Shown in pieces: positions 46,309-54,511 of a stretch of 64,000 nt of DNA. How positions within the stretch are numbered: position 1 is the stretch's first letter; every line of letters begins with the position of its first letter. The stretch lies in contig NZ_JAERMS010000006.1 in the NCBI RefSeq assembly GCF_017426725.1, positions 62,868 to 126,867 of the forward strand, given 5' to 3'. The notes below the pieces were generated by a model that was not told the DNA's origin, ran no database searches, and worked only from the letters and a program-made list of their open reading frames with translations. Position numbers and translations under genes: made by a program. The stretch comes from Prevotella illustrans (GTDB lineage Bacteria > Bacteroidota > Bacteroidia > Bacteroidales > Bacteroidaceae).

Positions 46309-48030
46309 TTAATTATAGGATATAATATGATTATTTGCGATAATACGTCCGTTTTCGAACTTTAACCGAGTTCCTGCCGGAATCTCATAGATGAGACGAG
46401 AAGACTTCGCCGGAATTTTTATCCGTTTATTACTTGTAACATTACGTGCTACATACTTCTTGCTGATGACATCATATAAATCACAGCATTTTCCACTCAC
46501 CTTATAAGTTACATTTTCTTCTGAAGCATAGGGATTATAATAAAGGTACACGGGATAAGTGCGATCGCTGTAAAAATCCGTAACATTACAATTGAGACGA
46601 AGAATCCCTTTTACTTCCGTTGTATCGACAACAGCCCCCAAAATACCAATAGGAGCCGTACTATAGACGCTCATCATGGTCGTCGTCGGATTACCTTCTA
46701 TCCATTTGGGGCCATCGCCGATAGCCACCGGGCTAACATTCTTTAATTCCGCCTTACCATAATCGTCAGCCTTACGTAGGCCCTCGTAGGCCACATTATT
46801 ATCGGTAAGATTCCTTAGTTCGGGCGCCCACTGATGATTTATGTCAATACATCCCGGAAAGAAAAGGCGACAGGCGCTGGCATTGTTCAGCATCCATTTA
46901 CCAATGGCATTGGCATACTGAGGGGCATACTTTACCATGGGCACGAAAGGCCAGGCGGGCTTAACGCTATTCATTAAGAAAGCATATCCTCCTCCATCGG
47001 TAATACTTCCCTGCAGACCGCTGACATCATAAGCGCCCCATTTACCTACGATTATTCCCCAACCGGTACGGCCTGTAGGGCTCTTACAGCCATCAAAGAC
47101 CCAATCAAGCAGTTTATGGACGTCATATTTTTTACCTTCAACGGCATTCAAATAAGCTGCTGTATAGCATCCTAATGGCAGTAAAGCTTCATAAAAACAA
47201 CTTTCCTTTTGAGCGAGTAACGCTTCAATAGCCGATTCCGCATGCCGAAGATAGCGACCTTCGCCAAACTTCTTATAAGCACAAAGCAACACATAGGAAT
47301 GACCACCTGCCGCATCCTGCTGGTAAGGTATTTGACTACGCCCACCACGCATCTTTCCATAGTCAAAATAGCTATAGTCATAGTTCCCGGCCAAAACAGA
47401 GTCGGCCTTGGCAAACTGTTCAGCAATACTACGCATGATGGACTCAGAACCTTTCACATGGGGAAACACATCACAAACTGCGTAATACAAGGCGTTAGGA
47501 AGAACATCATACCACCAGTCGCGGCCATATCCGCCCCCCAGATTGGCGACTTGAGGATTCGTGTTGTTCATGATAATATTCCATCCATTATCACTATTGA
47601 AGAAGTTTTGAAGCATCTTCACATAATTTCTACCATCCTGGTTGGTTTTATCAATCCCGACAAGACCAGCTCCCAGGATTGCCGTGAGAGAGTTCAGAGA
47701 CTCATGAAACTCCCCACCGTGATGAAGAGGGCCTTGCCGAATATCGCCTAAGGTTGTATAGAGACCAAATGTTTTCTGCTTCACATTACGACAGCTGTCG
47801 TCTTCCCAAATTAATGGGCCCAGCTCCCCCTTATTATTCCAGTCAAAGACATACGCGTCAAATTTACGGGCCTTTTCATACCAGTTAAGCATTTGATATG
47901 ACGAAGGCATGTCCGGCATTTGTTCTATACGGGAAATTGCCACTTGTTTTACCGGGCGTGTTGTTGCAGCCGCCGTAGTAAATACGGCAGATAGCAAGAC
48001 AAGGGAAAATAGTTTACTTGGTTTCATCAT
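46309..48030 (-). CDS. Unrecognised 573-residue secreted protein of the GH130 locus
   Basis: I do not recognise a family. A signal peptide covers about residues 1-23 (SKLFSLVLLSAVFTTAAA). The mature protein is rich in Trp, Tyr and Gly, with segments such as GPLHHGGEFHESLNS, ANLGGGYGRDWWYDVLPN, QQDAAGGHSYVLLCAYKK and GWGIIVGKWGAYDVSG. Alternating helical stretches over about 60-430 suggest an alpha/alpha toroid of the kind found in several glycosidase and lyase families; a C-terminal beta-rich part (about 480-573) resembles an accessory sandwich. Conserved-looking acidic residues in GGEFHE and GRDWWYD could be catalytic. It overlaps the permease gene by 17 bp and precedes SusC by 18 bp. It is the only plausible glycan-cleaving enzyme outside the cytoplasm in this operon, so a new glycosidase, epimerase or lyase is a fair inference. 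Confidence 0.75.
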   Translation of the reverse strand: MMKPSKLFSLVLLSAVFTTAAATTRPVKQVAISRIEQMPDMPSSYQMLNWYEKARKFDAYVFDWNNKGELGPLIWEDDSCRNVKQKTFGLYTTLGDIRQGPLHHGGEFHESLNSLTAILGAGLVGIDKTNQDGRNYVKMLQNFFNSDNGWNIIMNNTNPQVANLGGGYGRDWWYDVLPNALYYAVCDVFPHVKGSESIMRSIAEQFAKADSVLAGNYDYSYFDYGKMRGGRSQIPYQQDAAGGHSYVLLCAYKKFGEGRYLRHAESAIEALLAQKESCFYEALLPLGCYTAAYLNAVEGKKYDVHKLLDWVFDGCKSPTGRTGWGIIVGKWGAYDVSGLQGSITDGGGYAFLMNSVKPAWPFVPMVKYAPQYANAIGKWMLNNASACRLFFPGCIDINHQWAPELRNLTDNNVAYEGLRKADDYGKAELKNVSPVAIGDGPKWIEGNPTTTMMSVYSTAPIGILGAVVDTTEVKGILRLNCNVTDFYSDRTYPVYLYYNPYASEENVTYKVSGKCCDLYDVISKKYVARNVTSNKRIKIPAKSSRLIYEIPAGTRLKFENGRIIANNHIISYN

Positions 48031-49285
48031 TCGTTTCTGTTGATAGTTGGTTAGACCGATTACTAATATTCTTTGACAAAGGATAAGCCAACATTTGCAG
48101 ACCGCCTACAACAATAAGCGCAAACTTCAAGGCAAAAGTCTCTGATACGAAATAGACTAATGCTATAAAAAGTAGAAGTCCAAAAGCACGGCCGGCAAAC
48201 AACCCAAACTCATGGCTCATGATATAAGTATATTCATTGCAATTTTCAATCTTTGCGACAATATCGATCGTTCGCATCATCACGGGATAATAAGCCAAAT
48301 CGAACAAAGGCTGAAAAATAACCTTACACAGTACAAAGACTATGACACCGGCTGCAGAGAACAAGATTCCATTGAAAAGAGTGCCGACAAAGAATACAAG
48401 TACACTGCCCAAAAATATCCACAGACGATCCTGCGGTCGAGCTAAACGTCCCAATACATATACAAGTACGGCTGTCAGCGCGCCCGAAATTCCCTGGATA
48501 AGACCAAGAGCGCCTTCATTACCTATAAATTTCATGACAAGAATGGCCGGAGCCGTCACGAGAAATCCTTGCACCATACCTTTGAGTGAAGCCAGCAGAA
48601 GCATTTTGCGCCAAAGTACATGGAAACGAAAATGCAAGAACTTAATATCTTTAGGCATGAAAAAACAGCCTTTCCATAACACCCAACTGGCGATAATCGT
48701 CAACAGAAAAACACAGCCGGTAACAACCTTATAGCATGTACTAATATTGAAAACAATCCCAAGGAATGTCCTTCCGTCCATCCCTCCAATGAAGCCACCT
48801 ACAACTAATGGAACTGTAATGCTGGCCACGGAAAAGAAGAATGATTCAAGACCAAAATAATAATTACGGTTTTCATCGTTCGTATTATACAAGGCTAGCA
48901 GATAACGATTCGTCCAGAAAAAACCAGAGGCGGCTCCTAAGAAGAAACCTGCTAAGCCCAAGGCCACAAAACCCAGTCCTTGAATGTTCATCATCAGTGC
49001 CAACGAGACGCCACTGATAAGGATTCCTCCAGAATAAAGAGCCCTTACATCAAACGCTTTCAAAAGAAATCCATTCACCAATGAGGTTGTGACAACACCT
49101 ATGTACATAGCAAGTTGATAGTAAGCCACCATAGCCGGATTATTAGTATCACGCATCACATAGGCTCCGGCGAATATCTCTACGACAGGTAAAACGAAGC
49201 CATAAATCATATTTGTCAAAAGCAGAACTTTCATGTTATGGTCGTGGCTCCTGAAAAATCTTATTTCATTAAGCAATCCTTTCAT
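48014..49285 (-). CDS. MFS sugar permease-like transporter
   Basis: A 423-residue inner-membrane protein with about 12 helices and a major-facilitator arrangement. A cytoplasmic loop sits between helices 2 and 3 (NGFLLKAFDVRALYSGG), and the middle loop is the charged KDIKFLHFRFHVLWRK stretch. The ATG at 49283-49285 (MKGLLNEIRFF) is preferred; a longer frame would need a TTG. It lies 15 bp after the GH130 gene and overlaps the 573-residue protein gene by 17 bp. It probably moves the oligosaccharide released in the periplasm to the cytoplasm for the GH130 phosphorylase. Confidence 0.85.
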   Translation of the reverse strand: MKGLLNEIRFFRSHDHNMKVLLLTNMIYGFVLPVVEIFAGAYVMRDTNNPAMVAYYQLAMYIGVVTTSLVNGFLLKAFDVRALYSGGILISGVSLALMMNIQGLGFVALGLAGFFLGAASGFFWTNRYLLALYNTNDENRNYYFGLESFFFSVASITVPLVVGGFIGGMDGRTFLGIVFNISTCYKVVTGCVFLLTIIASWVLWKGCFFMPKDIKFLHFRFHVLWRKMLLLASLKGMVQGFLVTAPAILVMKFIGNEGALGLIQGISGALTAVLVYVLGRLARPQDRLWIFLGSVLVFFVGTLFNGILFSAAGVIVFVLCKVIFQPLFDLAYYPVMMRTIDIVAKIENCNEYTYIMSHEFGLFAGRAFGLLLFIALVYFVSETFALKFALIVVGGLQMLAYPLSKNISNRSNQLSTETNDETK

Positions 49286-49300
49286 ACGCGACAATTGTAT

Positions 49301-50347
49301 TTATTTTACCGACAAGGTATCGAGAATCTCACGAATAGAAAAGTCTGCGGTACAAATAACTTCATCGGACGCGCCATAATAGATGTGAACCGTATCCCCT
49401 TCCACTATCTGCCCATTGCTGAAAACGACGTTGCCAAAAAATCCGGTTTGCTCATAAGGAGCTATCGGCTCCATAATAGGTTCTTCCGAACGAGCCAGCA
49501 CCTTGGTCGGATTGTCAAGATCAAGCAGCATCGCTCCTAAACAATAACGGTTTTCTTTTGTAGCGCCATGATAGATTTCAAGCCAGCCCTCCGACGTTTT
49601 TATCGGTGCAGCCCCTGCACCAAGCCGTGCACTATCGAAATGCCCTTCTCTCGTTGCGGCAATACAAATATGATTTCCCCAATGCAGCCGATCGGGAGAC
49701 TCCGCTATCCACATATAATTTCCGCCAAGCTCCGGACTACTGGGGCGATGGAACGCATAGTATTTACTATTGATTTTCTCTTCAAATATAGCACAATCCT
49801 TATTATGAGGCGGAAATATCATTCCATGATGCGTATAATGCTTAAAGTCTACCGTTTCCATCATACCAACTCCTACGGCAAGGGCAGAAACCTCCGTAAA
49901 AGTAAGGAAGTAGCCATCTTTCATAGTTGCCACACGGCAGTCTTCAATTCCAAATGCTTCAGAAGAACGAGAACCAAAAACAGGAGGGAAAGCCGGATCT
50001 TCATAAAAATGAATACCGTCATCGCTGAAGGCAAATCTAAAATAAGATAAAGTTGTAAGATAATTTTTTCCTTGATACGTAATCACACGCGGATCGGACA
50101 AATCCAGGTCAGAATCAGTCTTGTCAAATTCAAGAACTTTAAAACCACTCTTCGTATAAATAGGAAAACTAATCTTCCCTTCTTTTTGCTTGGGTCGCTC
50201 CGCTACTCGGATAACAAGACCAATACGATGATCCATTTTAAATACTCCGGGGTTTAGGAGACAGGCGATTTCCATACCTTCGATAGCTGGAACAAAGTCC
50301 AAAGGCCGAAGAATAGGATTGGAACCACTTCGTTTACAAATATCCAT
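49301..50347 (-). CDS. GH130 beta-mannoside phosphorylase-like enzyme
   Basis: A 348-residue five-bladed propeller enzyme of glycoside hydrolase family 130. Signatures: CLLNPGVFK, LDLSDPRVI, the catalytic acid motif GIEDCRV (Asp), HNKDCAIFEEKINSKYYAFHRPSSP, ARLGAGAAPI and HIYYGASDEVICTA. There is no signal peptide, so it should work in the cytoplasm and cleave a beta-mannosyl linkage with phosphate, or hydrolytically in some subfamilies. Which linkage (beta-1,4 or beta-1,2, to glucose, mannose or GlcNAc) is not readable. First gene of the operon, divergent from the second hybrid sensor. Confidence 0.92.
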   Translation of the reverse strand: MDICKRSGSNPILRPLDFVPAIEGMEIACLLNPGVFKMDHRIGLVIRVAERPKQKEGKISFPIYTKSGFKVLEFDKTDSDLDLSDPRVITYQGKNYLTTLSYFRFAFSDDGIHFYEDPAFPPVFGSRSSEAFGIEDCRVATMKDGYFLTFTEVSALAVGVGMMETVDFKHYTHHGMIFPPHNKDCAIFEEKINSKYYAFHRPSSPELGGNYMWIAESPDRLHWGNHICIAATREGHFDSARLGAGAAPIKTSEGWLEIYHGATKENRYCLGAMLLDLDNPTKVLARSEEPIMEPIAPYEQTGFFGNVVFSNGQIVEGDTVHIYYGASDEVICTADFSIREILDTLSVK

Positions 50348-50375
50348 ATTTTTAGGTTTATAGTTATTTTCGCCG

Positions 50376-50383
50376 CAAAGATA
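50376..50383 (-). promoter_or_regulatory. Putative -7 box of the GH130-SusD operon
   Basis: The minus strand reads TATCTTTG, 28 bp before the GH130 ATG. No -33 TTTG stands at the usual distance, which fits control by the divergent sensor. Confidence 0.42.
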
Positions 50384-50515
50384 ACTGGTATTCCCAGGAT
50401 GGCAGTATATGAGAAAAGCAAAGTTGTATACTACGATACACTTTGATTTTTAGAACGTAAATACACAGAATTAAAACTTATATACACATATATTCGTAAA
50501 TAAAAGATAATTTCA

Positions 50516-50545
50516 TTTGGCAATCTGAAAAAATATTTAAATTTG
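50516..50545 (+). promoter_or_regulatory. Putative promoter of the second hybrid sensor
   Basis: TTTG (50516-50519), an 18-nt spacer and TAAATTTG (50538-50545) match the Bacteroidetes -33/-7 consensus. It lies 29 bp before the sensor ATG. Confidence 0.48.
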
Positions 50546-50574
50546 CAACAATAACCCAGACGACTATACCAAGA

Positions 50575-53500
50575 ATGAAACCTATAACTTACATTTTTTC
50601 ATCTATTCTACTCGTATTAGGTATCTTTGCGTTGGCTCAAACACGAAAATGGAATTGTTTATATCTCACAAACAATGAAGGCATGAGTAATTCTTCTGTC
50701 AATGTGATTTTCCAAGATTCACAAGGAATCATGTGGTTTGGCACTTGGGACGGTCTGAACAAATACGACGGGCATGACTTTGAATGGTTTTCTTCCAGTA
50801 TTTCCGACACGACTACACTTACAAATCCCATTATTCGAAACATATTAGAAGAGGACAGTGACCATTTGTGGATTGTGACAGATGGCGGAATCAACAGACT
50901 GGATAAGAAAACAAAAATAACCAAACGTTTTTATTTAGACAGCAAGATTGACACACATTATCGTGAAAACGTGTTTAAATGCGCAACCGATACTAAGGGA
51001 AATGTCATAGCGAATCATTTACATGGTCATCTGTATCTCTTTAATAAGAAACTGGAGAAGTTTCAACAATTACAAATTTCTTTCCAAGATGACATTGCTT
51101 TCCTACAATTTGACGCATACAACAGACTCTGGATCGGCACTTCGTCGTCCTTGAAATGCTTTCACCTAATCAAGAATAAGCTATTAAAGATAAAAGAACA
51201 TAAATTGCCATCCGAGACCAAGTATGTTCCCAAATCACAATATCGTCAGGTATTCTTAAAAAACGGCAACACGCTGCTCACGATTGACAAATCGGGCAAC
51301 TTAACTCCAACGAATTATCAGACAGACGAAGAGGTTTTATGCGCAGTCAGCAAAGGGGAGCAGCTATTTATAGGAACAAACGATGGTTGCGCCATCTATC
51401 GGCAAGGAAGCAAACATACGATATTAAAAGGCAACAGTATATCGTCTATACTTTTAGGGACTCAAAACATACTGTGGCTGGGAACCGACGGAAAAGGGGC
51501 CTATCAATATTTCAACAGCAACAGTTTTATCTCCAGTCCCAAGCTCGGCAATATAACTTCGCCCGTGAGAGCAATTCTTAGAGACGGGAAAACGCTATGG
51601 TTAGGAAGTAAGGGAAACGGTCTTTCGTCCTATAAGATATACAGCGATGACAGCTTGCGATTAATCAAAAACTACAATGTCGGCCCTGGACGCAGTAACA
51701 ATGCGGTATTCTCCATTACAAAAGGAAGCGACGGACGCCTATGGTTAGGCACTGACGGCATAGGCATTCCATATATTAGGCAAGAAACGCTGCAACGCAT
51801 GAAATTCAGAAATAAATCTGATGAACATGAAATATACTCCGTCTACTCTATAGTTCAGGATAATGACACGACACTATATTTGGCTACCAGCGGTAATGGC
51901 ATTGTCAAAGTAAACTTCCAAGCCAATATCGTCACACGGATAAAGAAATATACAGAAGGGAAAACAAACGACAAACTAAAAAGCAATGTCGTTTACACAC
52001 TGATAAACGACGGAAAACATCTTTGGGCTGGCACACGTGGCGGAGGTGTCAGCAGAATGGATAAGTCAACGGGACTATTCAGAACTTATCGTAACATCCC
52101 TAATGATAATTCATCGTTGGGATGTAATGACGTCATCGCAATGCTCCGAGATCATAAAAATAGAATTTGGATAGGAACAACTCAGGGCCTCAACCGCATG
52201 GAAAGCGGCAATGCGAATGCTACTTTTACACGATATATCAAGACTTGTGGGTTGAGTAATACGAATATCCATGGAATTTGTGAAGATTTGTTTCACAACA
52301 TTTGGGTAAGTACAAGCAAAGGAGTCGCCCGAATAGACGAGACTGGTAATAATACAATCAATTTCCATTATCGCGACGGATTACAAGGCAATGAATTTTC
52401 AGATGGCGCATATTATACGACAAACGAAGGAAACGCTCTCTATTTTGGTGGTACTAACGGTATTAGCACGATTTTTCCCATGCAGATCGAAGAGAATAAA
52501 TTCATGCCCAAGCTGTTAGTAAACAAGATTAGTATTGACAATGAAGACGTAGTCTGGAACGGCAAGAGTCTCGTAACCAGCCATCAGGCAAGAACCATAG
52601 AGGTTTCATTCTCACTTCTTGATTTTATCAACAATAACCGCTGTGAACTGGCCTACTGGCTTGAAAGCTCACAAATATTGGGCAGTGGTAAAGAATCATG
52701 GACCAATGTCGGTGAAAACAAAAAGATTATTCTAAGCAAGCTATTTCCCGGCAAGTACGTTCTCCATGTAAAGCAAAGCAATTCCAATCATTTATGGGCA
52801 GAGAAAACACTTGACATTTCTATTGAAATCAAATTCCCCTTGTGGGCAAGGTGGTGGGCAGTCATGCTTTATATGATTGCGATTATACTGCTTGTGCGTT
52901 ATATATACTTCATGAAAAAGACACACATAGAGGTCAGACACGAGATGCAGTTGGAGCATCAAAAAATGCAAAGCAGAGAAGATGTCCATCAGGCGAAACT
53001 GAAATTCTTCGCAAATGTGGCCGGCAGATTCACCAACAACATTACACAAATATACGACGCATTGGAAATGTTGAAACAGAATACGACAAATCACGCAAAT
53101 AAAAAGTACATGCACCGTATTGATGCCAACGTACTGCAAATGAATCGGCAGATACGGCAACTAATAGATATACAGAGTGCGGAAACCAATGACGCGGATA
53201 TCAATCCTGAAGAAACAGACCTCATGAACTCCATCAAAATGGCGTTTGACGATTTCTCTATCATTATCAATCAAAAAAACATCAATCTGCTTATCGCCAA
53301 CAGACAAAATATTGCCAACATCACAACAGACAAAACAATTCTCGACAAGGCTTTGAACAGCCTGCTAAACTATATCATACCCAATGCAATAGCCGATTCG
53401 ACCATTGAAGTGACACATCAAAAAAGAGATAACAAATGGATGGTCACTTATAACTACTTGGGTAATTCACCTTCAAAAGAGGAAATTGACATCATATACA

Positions 53501-54492
53501 ACAAATACAAGGCGCTGGAAAACTTTGAAAACAGACTGTCGGACGGTAAAAACGACCATGCCATCGGACTCACCGTATGTAATGACCTACTACAAAGAAT
53601 AGAAGGCGAATTGATTATCGATACCGAAATCAACAGTTTTGTCATCACACTCTCCATGCTGAAACCGAATAAGAAAAGAAGTGTGCCGAATAAGGTCGAC
53701 CCCATAACGCAATTTATCGGCAACAAGCGGAAAACGATTCTTCTCATTGAACGTGACGAATCTATGACCCGACTTATTATCAACGGACTCAACAATGATT
53801 ATCATATTCTTCCTGCAGAAATAGAAGACGACGCTTATCATCTTTTAGAAGCCAACACCGTAGATCTAATCATCTATGACCTCACAGGACATGACCTACA
53901 TTTTATTGACACCGTCAAGAGCAATGAGACCTTTAAATATATTCCACTGGCTGTCATGACTACTGAGAATAGTCAAGAACACCATGTTGACATTATCCGC
54001 AAAGGAGCCAATTCCATCATTGTGAAGCCCTTCCGTATGGACTATTTCTCGGCTATGGCAGATCGCATTATCTCTGAAAAACAAAAAATAATAGACTTTA
54101 CGGAAACGTCAACGGCATACATTCGGAAATACGACTCGAAAAAACTATCCGATAATGATCGCAAATTTCTCACACTGGCTATAGAGAAACTGAAAGAGAG
54201 CTATATGGATGAAGATTACTCGCCGGACAGGCTGGCAGAAGACATGGCTGTCAGCAGAACTCAACTCTACCGGAAAATGAAACTGCTCATTAATCACACA
54301 CCTTATGACTTCATCTTGGACTACAGGATGAAGCAAGCAGAGAAATTACTCAAAAACAGCAAAAAAACAATCTCGGAAATCATTGCCGACTGCGGATTCA
54401 GAAACAGGTCTTTCTTCTATAGAGAGTTTTCAAAACTCCATGGATGCTCACCAAAAGATTACCGAAAAGTAATCGATAGCGAACGACCATGA
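50575..54492 (+). CDS. Hybrid two-component sensor/regulator with degenerate histidine kinase
   Basis: A 1305-residue protein with the normal order of parts: signal sequence (about 1-22), propeller repeats (MWFGTWDGLNKYDG, LWAGTRGGGVSRMD and others, about 35-640), Y_Y_Y domain (about 690-750), membrane helix (MLYMIAIILLVRYIYFM, about 765), kinase-like region, receiver (about 1055-1165) and AraC-type DNA-binding domain (about 1200-1305). The kinase part is broken: where an intact H box reads FANISHEFRTP, this protein has FANVAGRFTNN near residue 812, so the phosphoacceptor histidine is replaced by glycine. The N box reads NSLLNYIIPN, and the DxGxG and GTGxGL signatures are absent. The receiver keeps an aspartate in LIIYDLTGHD and the KPF lysine. 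The frame is intact, with no stops, so it is not a pseudogene. It diverges from the GH130 operon, its probable target. Confidence 0.93.
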   Translation: MKPITYIFSSILLVLGIFALAQTRKWNCLYLTNNEGMSNSSVNVIFQDSQGIMWFGTWDGLNKYDGHDFEWFSSSISDTTTLTNPIIRNILEEDSDHLWIVTDGGINRLDKKTKITKRFYLDSKIDTHYRENVFKCATDTKGNVIANHLHGHLYLFNKKLEKFQQLQISFQDDIAFLQFDAYNRLWIGTSSSLKCFHLIKNKLLKIKEHKLPSETKYVPKSQYRQVFLKNGNTLLTIDKSGNLTPTNYQTDEEVLCAVSKGEQLFIGTNDGCAIYRQGSKHTILKGNSISSILLGTQNILWLGTDGKGAYQYFNSNSFISSPKLGNITSPVRAILRDGKTLWLGSKGNGLSSYKIYSDDSLRLIKNYNVGPGRSNNAVFSITKGSDGRLWLGTDGIGIPYIRQETLQRMKFRNKSDEHEIYSVYSIVQDNDTTLYLATSGNGIVKVNFQANIVTRIKKYTEGKTNDKLKSNVVYTLINDGKHLWAGTRGGGVSRMDKSTGLFRTYRNIPNDNSSLGCNDVIAMLRDHKNRIWIGTTQGLNRMESGNANATFTRYIKTCGLSNTNIHGICEDLFHNIWVSTSKGVARIDETGNNTINFHYRDGLQGNEFSDGAYYTTNEGNALYFGGTNGISTIFPMQIEENKFMPKLLVNKISIDNEDVVWNGKSLVTSHQARTIEVSFSLLDFINNNRCELAYWLESSQILGSGKESWTNVGENKKIILSKLFPGKYVLHVKQSNSNHLWAEKTLDISIEIKFPLWARWWAVMLYMIAIILLVRYIYFMKKTHIEVRHEMQLEHQKMQSREDVHQAKLKFFANVAGRFTNNITQIYDALEMLKQNTTNHANKKYMHRIDANVLQMNRQIRQLIDIQSAETNDADINPEETDLMNSIKMAFDDFSIIINQKNINLLIANRQNIANITTDKTILDKALNSLLNYIIPNAIADSTIEVTHQKRDNKWMVTYNYLGNSPSKEEIDIIYNKYKALENFENRLSDGKNDHAIGLTVCNDLLQRIEGELIIDTEINSFVITLSMLKPNKKRSVPNKVDPITQFIGNKRKTILLIERDESMTRLIINGLNNDYHILPAEIEDDAYHLLEANTVDLIIYDLTGHDLHFIDTVKSNETFKYIPLAVMTTENSQEHHVDIIRKGANSIIVKPFRMDYFSAMADRIISEKQKIIDFTETSTAYIRKYDSKKLSDNDRKFLTLAIEKLKESYMDEDYSPDRLAEDMAVSRTQLYRKMKLLINHTPYDFILDYRMKQAEKLLKNSKKTISEIIADCGFRNRSFFYREFSKLHGCSPKDYRKVIDSERP

Positions 54493-54511
54493 AGAATTTA
54501 TTAAAAACAAA

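Noticed and set aside
50575..54492. Pseudogene call for the second hybrid sensor
   Set aside because: The frame is open over 1305 codons with an apparently good receiver and DNA-binding domain; loss is confined to the kinase motifs, which points to altered function rather than decay.
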